Shown: positions 22,601 through 30,900 of the stretch, one piece after another | Layout of the letters: each line of letters opens with the position of its first letter | Numbering within the stretch: position 1 is the first letter of the stretch | Source of the DNA: Corbicula japonica | Lineage: Eukaryota > Mollusca > Bivalvia > Venerida > Cyrenidae | NCBI GenBank assembly: GCA_038501625.1 | Contig: JAZAYU010000198.1 | Span: 744,001-808,000, forward strand | Direction: 5' to 3' | Length of the DNA stretch: 64,000 nt | Notes under the pieces: model-generated | The model's database searches: none | Told to the model about the DNA's origin: nothing | The model's input: only the letters and a program-made list of their open reading frames with translations | Position numbers and translations under genes: made by a program

Positions 22601-24425
22601 AGAAAGGTGGGGGTGGGCGAGCAAATGAATGGGAATCAGTTGTAGCAAGTTTAATGGAGATCCCGTAAAGGGTGTGAGCAAATGGCAAATATCTGTGATC
22701 AAGTTAAAAATTCAAAATGTGTTTATAATAGGGTTGAATAGAAGCCAATAAAATAGGAAATTTAATAAGCACTTATCATTCCTACACAGAATGTAGAAAT
22801 TCCTTAAGATAATTCAGTGTTGCAGCAGTAAGCTACATTTGGTGAAGTTTTTCTAAATTCTATTCTGTATGCTAACAGTCTGACCAGACAAGGATAGAGG
22901 AAGAGTGGAGTTTTGAAGAAATCAAAATAGTTCGAGAGCTGGTGTATAGACGACTGAGAAGGCTGGGAGCCCTCAACAAGGTACACTCACTCAGACCAAG
23001 CCTCAGATACATTAATACACTATGCAGTAGATTTTGTTTTGATGTATTTTATAACTGATCTGACTATAGTATGCGTCACCAAGAGAAAACAAGAATTATT
23101 GTAAAATCTGATCAAGTTGGCTAAAGAATACTTTTCTGACTGAATGGTGAACAGTGTAGACCCCGATCAGACTGCATAAATTTGAGAAGGATATTCCTTG
23201 GAGAAGCTGTTATTTCTGTGCAATGTTTATTGGTTTTTCTTGTCTGATCAGTTTGAAGTAAAGACTACCTGGTCCCAAGGTTATAAAACTGATCATGGAA
23301 ACCAGTCTCAAATCTCAAGCATCTGATTGGCTGAAACGGCGACTGGTCGCCATTTCAGCCAATCAGATGCTTGAGATTTGAGACTGGTTTCCATGATCAG
23401 TTTTATGACCTCCAACCCTGGACAGAATTCTCCGAGCAAAATGCTGTCCTGCTTGAAATTGTTCTATTTTATCCAAGTGTCTATGCTCCACAAACAACAC
23501 TTCCTATTATACTGGTTTCTTAATCTGTAATAAAATAGCAAAATTGTAATACGTTAAATTTCTTGTTACCCTAAAAAAGTACAATCTTTTCAAAATGTAT
23601 TGGCATCTAGACAACATCTGTTTCATGCTAGGCAACTACACCAGAGCCAGAATCCAGCACCAAGAAGCCAGCTGGTTCCCCTTCAGAAGAAAAGTCATTA
23701 CTGCAGCGCTGGTTCCCTGGATGGGGAGGATGGTATGGTTCCCAGCCAGATGCACAGACAACCAAACTTGACACAGTTGTTGGTCAAGAAGATGTAGGGG
23801 AACCACCTCCGAAGATTTCTAGATCAGAATTAGGTAACAAATTCAGCTAATTAACACACAGTAATCAGCATTTGAGTCTTAATTAGATTTGACAGTCAAG
23901 ATTTGAAAAGTTTTTATATTTTGTGTCTGCCTCACTAAGATTATCAACTTGGCCAATGTATGACATTTTACAGGAGTACTTGTACTACATCAAACCTAAG
24001 AAGAGGTCAGTGACATTAGTGGAATAACCATTGAAGTAACCAGTATCATTTTAACTGTGTAGATCTACCTTGCCTTGAGTATTTTTTAATTTCGCTGACA
24101 TAAGGGTCAATTTCAGGAACCTTTGTCTTCTCTATAGTTTATTAACAGCACTTAAAGTGCTTTACCCAATAAAGAGCCTTAGCTTATTGACATATGTTGA
24201 AACAGCAGTCATTTTTCTTGAAATTCTCAATACTGTCATTGTGTTCATTTTTGCAGTAATATTGAATGGTAAATAAATAAACATTCAGGTTTACCAGCAA
24301 TATTCAAGTTCTTGCCAGTACACACAGTATTATCAATTATTTCATAGATGTTATAATAAAAGGTAGATAACTTAACTGTTGACATCCACACATAGCTGAG
24401 GATACACCAGCTGTGAGCAGGCCAG
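10629..24425 (+). CDS. VPS13D: VPS13D, N-terminal exons (bridge-like lipid transfer protein)
   Basis: Exons read in frame at 10629..10725, 11563..11640, 13077..13189, 13892..13969, 14460..14540, 17147..17263, 18388..18513, 20883..20933, 21548..21789, 22160..22328, 22879..22980 and 23632..23833, plus a candidate 30-base exon at 24396..24425. All introns are GT-AG and all phases agree, giving about 485 residues (495 with the last exon). The start [20 protein letters not shown] and the following NLNTDQLS and [15 protein letters not shown] are the chorein N-terminal signature of the VPS13D branch. Later landmarks are HIRYEDD and [12 protein letters not shown]. In the family this end scoops lipid at the ER side and begins the hydrophobic groove along which phospholipids move towards mitochondria or peroxisomes. 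The ATG follows an acceptor-like CTACAG at 10621, so a 5' untranslated exon is likely upstream. The block stops abruptly: the next VPS13 exons are not found before the assembly gap. Confidence 0.95.
10976..11216. repeat. Family B palindromic MITE
   Basis: About 240-bp inverted repeat in VPS13D intron 1. Left end GACCCTTTCCTCCATAGACA, right end TTATGGAGGAAAGGGTTAA, with repeated ATCAG/GATCTGGATCTACACTGGTC arms. Terminal TTAA and a CCCTTT start fit a piggyBac-type MITE. Confidence 0.85.
11833..12060. repeat. Family B palindromic MITE
   Basis: Copy in intron 2 with left end TTAACCCTTTCCTCCATAGA and right end TTTGGAGGAAAGGGG. The internal arms retain the paired GTGTAGATCCAGATCAGCCA and GCTGATCTGG motifs. 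Confidence 0.85.
12261..12501. repeat. Family B palindromic MITE
   Basis: Well-preserved copy in VPS13D intron 2, with both TTAACCC and GGGTTAA ends intact. Relative to the 11833 copy its halves are swapped, as expected for a palindrome inserted in either orientation. Confidence 0.85.
12622..12808. repeat. Short inverted-repeat element (TACAGTGATACCTG ends)
   Basis: A roughly 185-bp element whose left end TACAGTGATACCTGCGTTAG and right end GACAGGTTTGACTGTA are imperfect complements. Internal GCAGCCACCTG and its complement-like GGCTGGCTGCTAAAGACAG strengthen the palindrome. TA-bounded MITE; transposase family not determined. Confidence 0.65.
12856..13060. repeat. Family B palindromic MITE, 3' end truncated
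   Basis: Begins CATCCCTTTCCGCCATATAT and runs to the GTTCGCCCATGC motif. The final GGAGGAAAGGG end is missing. It stops about 17 bases before VPS13D exon 3, so the acceptor region is unusually close to repeat DNA. Confidence 0.8.
13352..13640. repeat. Family A element nested inside a degenerate family B copy
   Basis: Left B remnant (AACCCTTTGCTCCATATA, 13352..13407) is followed by a full family A palindrome (13408..13552, ends GGCCCAAGATCATAAAAC and its complement). Then come further B-like bases (TGTGTAGATCCAGCACAGCT). The order implies A inserted after B. Confidence 0.7.
13768..13852. repeat. Family A element with deleted centre
   Basis: Both outer arms are present (AAGGTTATAAAACTGACTTT and TAAGTTTTATAACCTT). 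The GATTGGCTGAAATGGCGACC core is lost, leaving an 85-bp hairpin. It ends 39 bases before VPS13D exon 4. Confidence 0.85.
14612..14686 (-). repeat. tRNA-like SINE head
   Basis: On the minus strand this reads GCCTCAGTAGCTGAATTGG, with a pol III A-box-like TAGCTGAATTGG and a good B box (GGTTCGAGTCC at 14624..14634). Acceptor-stem pairing with the 3' end is poor, so a functional tRNA is unlikely. It is best read as the tRNA-derived head of a SINE inside VPS13D intron 5. Confidence 0.6.
14850..14925 (-). repeat. Second tRNA-like SINE head
   Basis: Related to the 14612 copy in the same orientation: GGTAGCTCAATTGGTAGAGC gives a near-ideal A box, and GAGTTCTGGTCC is a damaged B box. Both copies are preceded on the plus strand by a GTGGCAGAT...GAGTAGCCTT or GAGAAGCCTT context. 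They are two copies of one element. Confidence 0.6.
14996..17080. mobile_element. AACCAGGTTTTCATTG element, split by a pearl-like insertion
   Basis: The left part (14996..15087, AACCAGGTTTTCATTGAGAA through GGTGTCAACATTTCG) and the right part (16913..17080, GGTAGAGCTTTGAAACTTGA through GCCCCCTTTTCACC) are contiguous in the related copy at 17843..18335, apart from a different insertion there. The 15088..16912 element therefore inserted into this one. Confidence 0.6.
15088..16912 (+). mobile_element. Pearl-like/Helentron-type element with 160-bp tandem array
   Basis: The left end carries GTGTCGCCTGC (15093) and the right end its complement GCAGGCGACAC (16874). The element terminates in CATTCTAG followed by T, as Helitron-class elements do. 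Between the ends lie nine to ten tandem units of about 160 bp (15190..16770), each containing CTTCATACTTGGAATATATC, TGACGACAAGAATGATAACT and GAGTTATGCCCCTTTC. Bivalve pearl elements and the BIV160 satellite class have this architecture; assignment rests on structure, not alignment. No coding capacity. It fills VPS13D intron 5. Confidence 0.7.
17455..17665. repeat. Family B palindromic MITE, degenerate
   Basis: Internal motifs GTGTAGATCCAGATCAGCTA and GTTTAGATCATGATCAGATA remain, but both termini have decayed. Lies in VPS13D intron 6. Confidence 0.7.
17843..18335. mobile_element. Second AACCAGGTTTTCATTG element with family B insert
   Basis: Left part at 17843..17925 and right part at 18165..18335 match the two halves around 15088..16912. 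A family B palindrome (about 17927..18160) sits at nearly the same T-rich point. The right part ends about 50 bases before VPS13D exon 7. Confidence 0.6.
18525..20141 (+). mobile_element. Tandem-array element with terminal hairpins (GGGGGTAT ends)
   Basis: It starts 12 bases after the exon 7 donor with ATACCCCCGC and a GCTTCGAAG hairpin, then a (GTGC)n run. About eight units of 165 to 190 bp follow, each with TCCTATAGTCCCATATGG, TTATGCTCCTTGCTCA and CTACTTCCTGTTT. The end has GCGGGGGTATCACTAG, a GTGAGCATGAGCTCAC hairpin and TTCTTGTTT. The layout parallels the elements at 15088 and 34371 but the unit sequence differs. Non-coding; short frames inside it are repeats of one another. Confidence 0.65.
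20236..20476. repeat. Family B palindromic MITE, well preserved
   Basis: One of the best copies: TTAACCCTTTCCTCCATAAA at the left, TATGGAGGAAAGGGTTAA at the right, with long complementary arms. It is the last family B copy before 40.7 kb. Confidence 0.9.
21040..21296 (+). mobile_element. Single-unit element ending in CATTCTAG
   Basis: Begins TATGCCCCCACAAGAGGGAA and ends GTGGGGGCATCAGTGTCAGG then ACACATTCTAG. GCCCCCAC at one end and GTGGGGGC at the other form an inverted pair. A diverged copy is at 44222..44456. The CTAG end suggests a Helitron-class non-autonomous element. Confidence 0.55.
23278..23411. repeat. Family A palindromic MITE-like element
   Basis: Nearly perfect 134-bp hairpin: AAGGTTATAAAACTGATCAT to ATGATCAGTTTTATGACCT, centre GGCGACTGGTCGCC. 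Lies in the intron before VPS13D exon 12. Confidence 0.9.
24396..24425 (+). other. VPS13D: Candidate 30-base VPS13D micro-exon
   Basis: Flanked by CACACATAG acceptor and GTGAGT donor, with length divisible by three and phase matching exon 12 (phase 1). It would add [10 protein letters not shown]. The polypyrimidine tract is weak, so it may be alternative or false. Confidence 0.4.
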
Positions 24426-24611
24426 GTGAGTCAAACTGCCTGGGGCTGCAGTCGCATTGCCTGGGGCCCTGGACTTGCAACATGCTTGCTTCCTCTCCAT
24501 GGCTTCTCTGACCCCCTAGTTTAGTTTACAGTGCTTTTGCTTGGTTTGTTGTTTTTGAGGCCACTCCACTGTGGACACTACACAATTATTGTTTTTATCT
24601 GGCCTGGTCCC

Positions 24612-24747
24612 AAGGTTATAAAACTGAGCATGGAAACCAGTCTCAAATCTCAAGCATCTGATTGGCTGAAATGGCGACTGGTCGCCATTTCAGCCAATCA
24701 GATGCTTGAGATTTGAGACTGGTTTCCAAACTCAGCTTTATAACCTT
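24612..24747. repeat. Family A palindromic MITE-like element, reference copy
   Basis: Longest and cleanest copy: AAGGTTATAAAACTGAGCAT at the left, CTCAGCTTTATAACCTT at the right, and almost complete pairing through TCAAATCTCAAGCATCTGAT and GGCTGAAATGGCG. As RNA it would fold into a hairpin of more than 60 base pairs. Confidence 0.93.
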
Positions 24748-26331
24748 CAGCCCAGATCTAGATATTTACAGTCACTTGTTAGACTTTTGCGCGCGCATGC
24801 GCGAAAGTCTTAAGCTAGAAGTCTAGAACACGGCGACGCGCAGTTTTTAACTTCAGGTGTATCACTGCGACATCGAGCGTATTCAAGTAAGCGGGGTTTT
24901 GTGGTCACCGCGAGAGCAGGCCGAAATGAAATGCAGACGTTTTAAGCACATTCAGGCACACAATTCCATGAAAGAATAGTGATCTATAGTACGTGTCCGT
25001 GTAATTTTGTAGCGTCCATGCCAAAAACTCCATCAAACAAATGTTGAGTGAAATCACGTTCAGCTACGTTAGTGAACAAACAGCTGAATATGCATGAGTA
25101 GTTTAGTTACGCCTGACAAGTTCCATAGTTGTGCGGCGTCAGAAAGAAGTGCATATTAAGAAAGTAAATTTATTACGAACGATGACGAACATTTGTACAG
25201 ACAGTGCGACAAAGAAAAGAAGAAAACAATATTATGTTGTTGTTCAAACAAAAATTAAGGGATATTAAAAATCCAATTATAAAGAAATCAGTCACGTGAT
25301 CAGTGACTAAACTGTATTCAGGTCAGCGAGAAACACGTCTCTTTTTATCAGGATGTTGTTTTGTTTTAGACAATTAACAGTTTAGCAATCTCTTATTACT
25401 CTCTTAATTGAATTCGTTTTATCTCTAACCAGGAAATAACGGTTGTGCTTATCTTAACATTGGCCAATGCTTGTTAAATGCTCGCAATTACTCATCGGAG
25501 ATGTAACATGATACTATGAATGAACATTCTCTACAAAGTTTAAGTAGCACCGCCTACTAATTAATATTAATAGCTTATGTCTCATTGATACTAGAAGTAT
25601 ACTCTACAGGATTTAGTATTGTTTAGCCAGCTTATACACTACATAACATTTGCATTTACAATAGTAGACAGGGGCGGATCCAGGATTTCAGCAAGGGGGG
25701 TTCAACTCAGCGAGTTATTTTTTAACAATGTTAATTTTAACTAAGCTAGAAAATCAGTCCGTTTATGAGGCCCAAATTAATTTGTAAGAGGCCTAACTTA
25801 TCATGGGGGGTCCGGGAAAATTTGAAAATCTATATGCCAAATCCCGCATTCTGGGGTATTTTGTGGGGATTTTATAGCAGATGTTTGACTACTCTTTCAT
25901 ACTGGCCGTGAGCAAGTATTTAAGTTGACATGCAGTTTCTATCGTGTGCACATATTAAACGATGTTAGACAGAGTTGACATTCTGCTGCGTATTGTAATT
26001 CTCCGGCACGAAAGTCTTTCAACGCTTTCAGCGCTTTGATTTTTATATTTGTAACAATATTGAGAGTCAGAACATGATTTCCTATGACATCAATGCCTAC
26101 TATATAGAACATGAACTTGTACAGGAACAACTATCATTATAAATCCGTGCCATTCTTTGTTCATACCTAATGACAGTCCTTAGGGTTAAATGTTAATGCA
26201 GTGTTATTGTCTCTAAAGTACTCTAGCCTTGGAATGGTAATCATGTCTGAAAACACAATTTTAGTAAAATATTTACATTCATCTAGGGGAACATTTATCA
26301 CTGATGCTTTTTGATTATGTATTTCAGAAGC

Positions 26332-26527
26332 CTGAACAAATACCGTAATTGTTTGAATATAAGCCGCACTTTTTCCCCAGAATTTGGAGGTAAAAAGTTG
26401 GGGGGGTGGCTAATACACAGGTTTGGCTGCTTATACACTTTGTTAAGCCATTTTCATCTGTTCTATCATGATTGGGGGCGGTGCGGCTTATGCATGAGTG
26501 CGGCTTATATTCGAACAATGACAGTAG
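26332..26527. repeat. TIR MITE with TATAAGCCGCACT ends
   Basis: Left end ACCGTAATTGTTTGAATATA followed by AGCCGCACT; right end AGTGCGGCTTATATTCGAAC followed by AATGACAGT. Inverted repeats of about 28 bases bound a 196-bp body. A second copy lies at 48692..48880. Confidence 0.75.
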
Positions 26528-27039
26528 TTGTATGCACCAAAACATGCATTAAGTTGTTGCGGATTTATTAACATACATGTAATACATTTTGACGATTTCC
26601 AGTCCAAAGGACTTTGTGTATGTTGAAGTTGAGATAAAACCAAAAGACTGGAATTATCTCAAGTAATATACATGTAGCCATCAAATGAGTGTGTTAGCAG
26701 GTAGGAGGGTTAATCAGGCTTTTATGTTCAAATTACTCTGACTGTAAATGGTCATTTATTGCATATACCTTTTTACTCTTAAGAAAAACAGTATTCTGTA
26801 CATTAAAACATCATTTTATTTACATCACATTATAAAAGGTAACACCAATATTTTCTAGGATTTATTTAAAATGAATAGCCTTGACAGTAATGGTGTTAGA
26901 TTAAACACTTTTTGCCTTCTGTTTCTTGACTGAGTTTTGTCACATTACTAATTCCTTGTAAAATGTATCTGTTAACTGGATACAGATCTAGTTTTAAAAC
27001 TCTTTTGGAATCTCTTTGTTGTTATTTTTGAAATTATGA

Positions 27040-27274
27040 CTTAAAACCTGAAACTTTATGTTTATGGCATTGAAAGTACATATTCTGTTGGCAGAATACC
27101 TGAAATATATCATCAGGTATGACAAAAGCTATTTCTGAAAAAAGAATGGTAACTCATTATTGATAATTGTTTTGGTTATGCCCTTTTCAATGACTTTAGC
27201 CTGAAACTTTATGTTGCTTGTGGCATTGAAAGTACATGTCCTGTTTGCACAATAGATGGGATATATCATCTGCT
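27040..27274 (+). repeat. Diverged 160-bp-class tandem units abutting the gap
   Basis: Two units with CCTGAAACTTTATGTT, GGCATTGAAAGTACAT, GGTTATGCCCTTTTCAATGA and ATATATCATC motifs match the array at 15190..16770 at reduced identity. The array runs straight into the N run, which explains why assembly failed here. Confidence 0.7.
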
Positions 27275-27774
27275 NNNNNNNNNNNNNNNNNNNNNNNNNN
27301 NNNNNNNNNNNNNNNNNNNNNNNNNNNNNNNNNNNNNNNNNNNNNNNNNNNNNNNNNNNNNNNNNNNNNNNNNNNNNNNNNNNNNNNNNNNNNNNNNNNN
27401 NNNNNNNNNNNNNNNNNNNNNNNNNNNNNNNNNNNNNNNNNNNNNNNNNNNNNNNNNNNNNNNNNNNNNNNNNNNNNNNNNNNNNNNNNNNNNNNNNNNN
27501 NNNNNNNNNNNNNNNNNNNNNNNNNNNNNNNNNNNNNNNNNNNNNNNNNNNNNNNNNNNNNNNNNNNNNNNNNNNNNNNNNNNNNNNNNNNNNNNNNNNN
27601 NNNNNNNNNNNNNNNNNNNNNNNNNNNNNNNNNNNNNNNNNNNNNNNNNNNNNNNNNNNNNNNNNNNNNNNNNNNNNNNNNNNNNNNNNNNNNNNNNNNN
27701 NNNNNNNNNNNNNNNNNNNNNNNNNNNNNNNNNNNNNNNNNNNNNNNNNNNNNNNNNNNNNNNNNNNNNNNNNN
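27275..27774. other. Assembly gap, exactly 500 N
   Basis: A round-number N run typical of a scaffold gap of unknown true size. Its left flank is tandem-repeat DNA. VPS13D coding exons are missing across this region, so the real distance may be far larger or the join may be wrong. Confidence 0.98.
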
Positions 27775-27985
27775 CCTACAATGCATCCCTGGGTGTTTTC
27801 TGTGCCACTACTGCAAAGATGCATATTTTGCTATTCTTGTCTGTTGGCTGATATAAGTTGGCTGGTCTATATGGATGACACCAAGTCTTGACACACAAGT
27901 AATTAAGTGTTGCAGTGGAGTCTTTGGTATTTAATATATACAATTAATGAGTTACCTAGCTCTCATCAAACTATAAGATGCTTAC

Positions 27986-30900
27986 CTCAAGAGCCATAAT
28001 TATTTCAGCCAGTTCTGTCGATGATTTCTTTGAGAGACCTGTGAATGGTAATAATGTGCAAAAGGTACTGTGCACTAACAGAAAATGTGTCACAGTATGT
28101 GAGTTACAGTATGTGAATGTATCATGAAGTAGCTCAGGTGGCAAGGTTATATAAACTATGCTTTGTGCACCATATAGGAAGTGGTAACAAAATAAACAAG
28201 AGCCAGTCAGAAATAACAGCCATGGTCGATAACAGGGGTTGAAGAAATGGGTGGGCCCTCAGGGTCAAACATTTATTTTAGGTTTTTCCATGACTTAACA
28301 ATCAAACAGAAACAAAAATCGTAGAGAGATGATTAAAGTCAGAGATTGGCATGTCAAGAAAGGCTGTTTTTGTTTTCAAAGCTCTAGTATTAGTTAACTT
28401 TAACCTCATAAACATTAACCTTATTCTTATATAATAAAAAGGATAGTGACTTAAGAACATGTCATAATAGACTTAAAGAGAATTTGAGGAAGTTATGGTA
28501 CTTGGCATGGTTCACATTGAAAAAAATGAAGAAGAGAATTTGGTTCCTCAAAACAAAGGTTCAATCATAACTTAAAAAACAATAGCTCCTTGTGCTTGAA
28601 ATTTTCATGGTTAACTCAGCAGATGTCACAATAAACACAGATTTTATTGACCCATGGCTAGAACAGTTTAAATAACTCTTTCAATAAAGAAAGACTCTCA
28701 TGAAATGAAGTCTGTAACAAAAAGTTATTTATGCTTACCATATTTTCTCTGGTATATTTTTAGGCCTTCTCTTGTCTTTGTTTCACCAAACATTTGAACA
28801 TTCGCTGCAGCAAATGGCTCTTGTAGAATTAGTTCAATGTTCTAAAAAGTTCACAACAGACATTGGACAAACAAAAATATTATTGTGTTTGAAATTTAAG
28901 GAAAATTAATTATTTGAGCAAAATTTGTTTGATATTTGAGCAATATTTTAATGTACATAAATCATAACGTAGTTGAAATTGTCATAAAACTGAAGATATC
29001 ATTTAAAACTAAAATTTGTAATAGAATTCATGCACATAGATTTGGACTAAACAGAAAAGATACTGTGCATCTTGAAAGATTTGTGCAAGTGCAAAATTGT
29101 TTATAAAAAGCCGAAAGCTGAATCATGCATAATATCCAACGCCTTAGTGTTTAATAACGACACAATTTCAAAGTAAATCAAACAGAATAAATTCTCAAAA
29201 GACAACTCACCATTGCAGTTCCAAGTTATTTACATTATTTGTTCATGTTCTCTTCATCTGCTAGGTTTTCTCATCATCTGTTTGTCCCCCATGTTCATCA
29301 TGCAGCTCAAGGAAAGTCCCAACAAAGTAATCTACTCTAATCATCTAATCAGGGTGTGTATTGCATTGCAGATACTGGGACTTTGTAGAAATTTTATGAT
29401 TATTGTAACTATTGTACATAACACAAAAAGTTAATTACGCGACTCCTACTCAATTTGTTCTGTTTGGTTGCGATTGTCTTTACATTTGAAATTGATACAA
29501 TATATTTATATTGTGATAATTGTTACAAGAAAATGACTTAATATTTTTAAATTTTTTATATGAATTTATGAATTTAATTTAAATAATATTTAATAACAAG
29601 AATGATTACTTCCTTATTGCATGTTTAATATTATTAAATAAAAGGTTTTAACTAAACAACAAAAACAAACAACTTTTGTTTGTTCATCTAACAAGGGATA
29701 TGTTTTCATTGTGTTAGAAAATGAAAATTATACTGCAAAGGGGTAGATTCTGGAAGGTTTAAAATGGCCTATAATTATCAAAAATTTTAAAATGGTATTT
29801 ATATTTGCAAATGTTTGCTATTTATAATATTGTTTTCTTTCATGGATTAGAAGTGAACGTAATAACCATAATCAAAAATAAGGAAGGTGAGATCTGTTTT
29901 GTCTAAATTGAAATTAAAAATGTTGCAAAATATGCATTTTTCCAGCAAATATCCGACTCATTTTGGTGGTTTTCATATGGTACCCAGACATCCACAAAAA
30001 TAATTTAAACAATTATTTGTATCAAGGTGTGCTTAATTCATTGTTAAAATTTGGTTTTGGTTAACAAGTGTGCCCACATTGAAATTTCTTCTAAATCTAG
30101 TAGGAAATTTGACAAAATGCAGATGTTTTGTTGCATAGTTTCCATATTTTAGGCAGTTTTGATGACCCTAGCTGCATTAACAGTGATAAACTCATAAGTA
30201 TTATGTATTGCATTAAAGTTCGAGATTTGTTCCAAAATTTAAAATATTACTTATTTTTACTCCAATATTAGGCCTTTCTAACCTGTTCCTTTGCCACTGT
30301 TTAGAGTGAAAAAAAAGTTACATAATAATAGATTTTACATATTAATTTTCTGGAGTATTACAAATATGAGTTGTAATAACTTGAGACTAAGCTAAATATA
30401 ATATAAAAAGGCATATTCAGTTACTCGTAAGAAATCATCAGTAAATAAAAAGACGGTTTATAAACAGGATATTGTAAACTGCTTTACAATTTATTGGTTT
30501 GCATTTTGGTTGCATAAAAGTGACAGGGTTTTAAGAGTTCATGACGGTTTAAACCCACAGGCTACCAAATTAAAAAAAAAAAATTAAACAGTAAGCTTGA
30601 AACATGGTGGTAGAGGATCACCCAAGGAACATTACTGTGCAATATCTTTGAAACTGACTTGGCATATTTGCAGTCTCTATAAAATTAGACACTCTGTATT
30701 ACTTTGTTACAGTGCTCTGGCACGTGGTCTGACAGAACTAGATATCCGGTTACATAGTGAATGCTTCTCAGTTGGTTATGTTTATTCTATGAAATGTCAA
30801 TGTTTAATACTTAAAGCGGCATTACTTCAATTTAACCCGCTCTTGTATGAAATATTACATGTATTTGGAACTGTAGGCACAAATTTGCAGCATTAGTTCG

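Larger units (their letters stand above)
24426..27274. other. Unexplained interval 3' of the last N-terminal VPS13D exon
   Basis: After the family A element at 24612..24747 this stretch has no exon I can support, although VPS13D exons should continue here. It contains a CpG-rich patch at 24780..24930, a GGGGCGGATCCAGGATTT-type repeat at 25676, a TIR element at 26338..26525 and, next to the gap, two diverged units of the 160-bp array class (27040..27270). Confidence 0.5.

Noticed and set aside
25939..26130. Minus-strand frame containing IKALKALKDFRAGELQYAAE, considered as the next exon of the antisense gene
   Set aside because: No acceptor gives the phase 0 needed after exon 27986..28038.
29214..29330. 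Possible alternative last exon (LELHDEHGGQTDDEKT, stop) of the minus-strand gene
   Set aside because: Only one splice site is supported and the next exon at 28739..28841 continues the frame well; kept only as a note.
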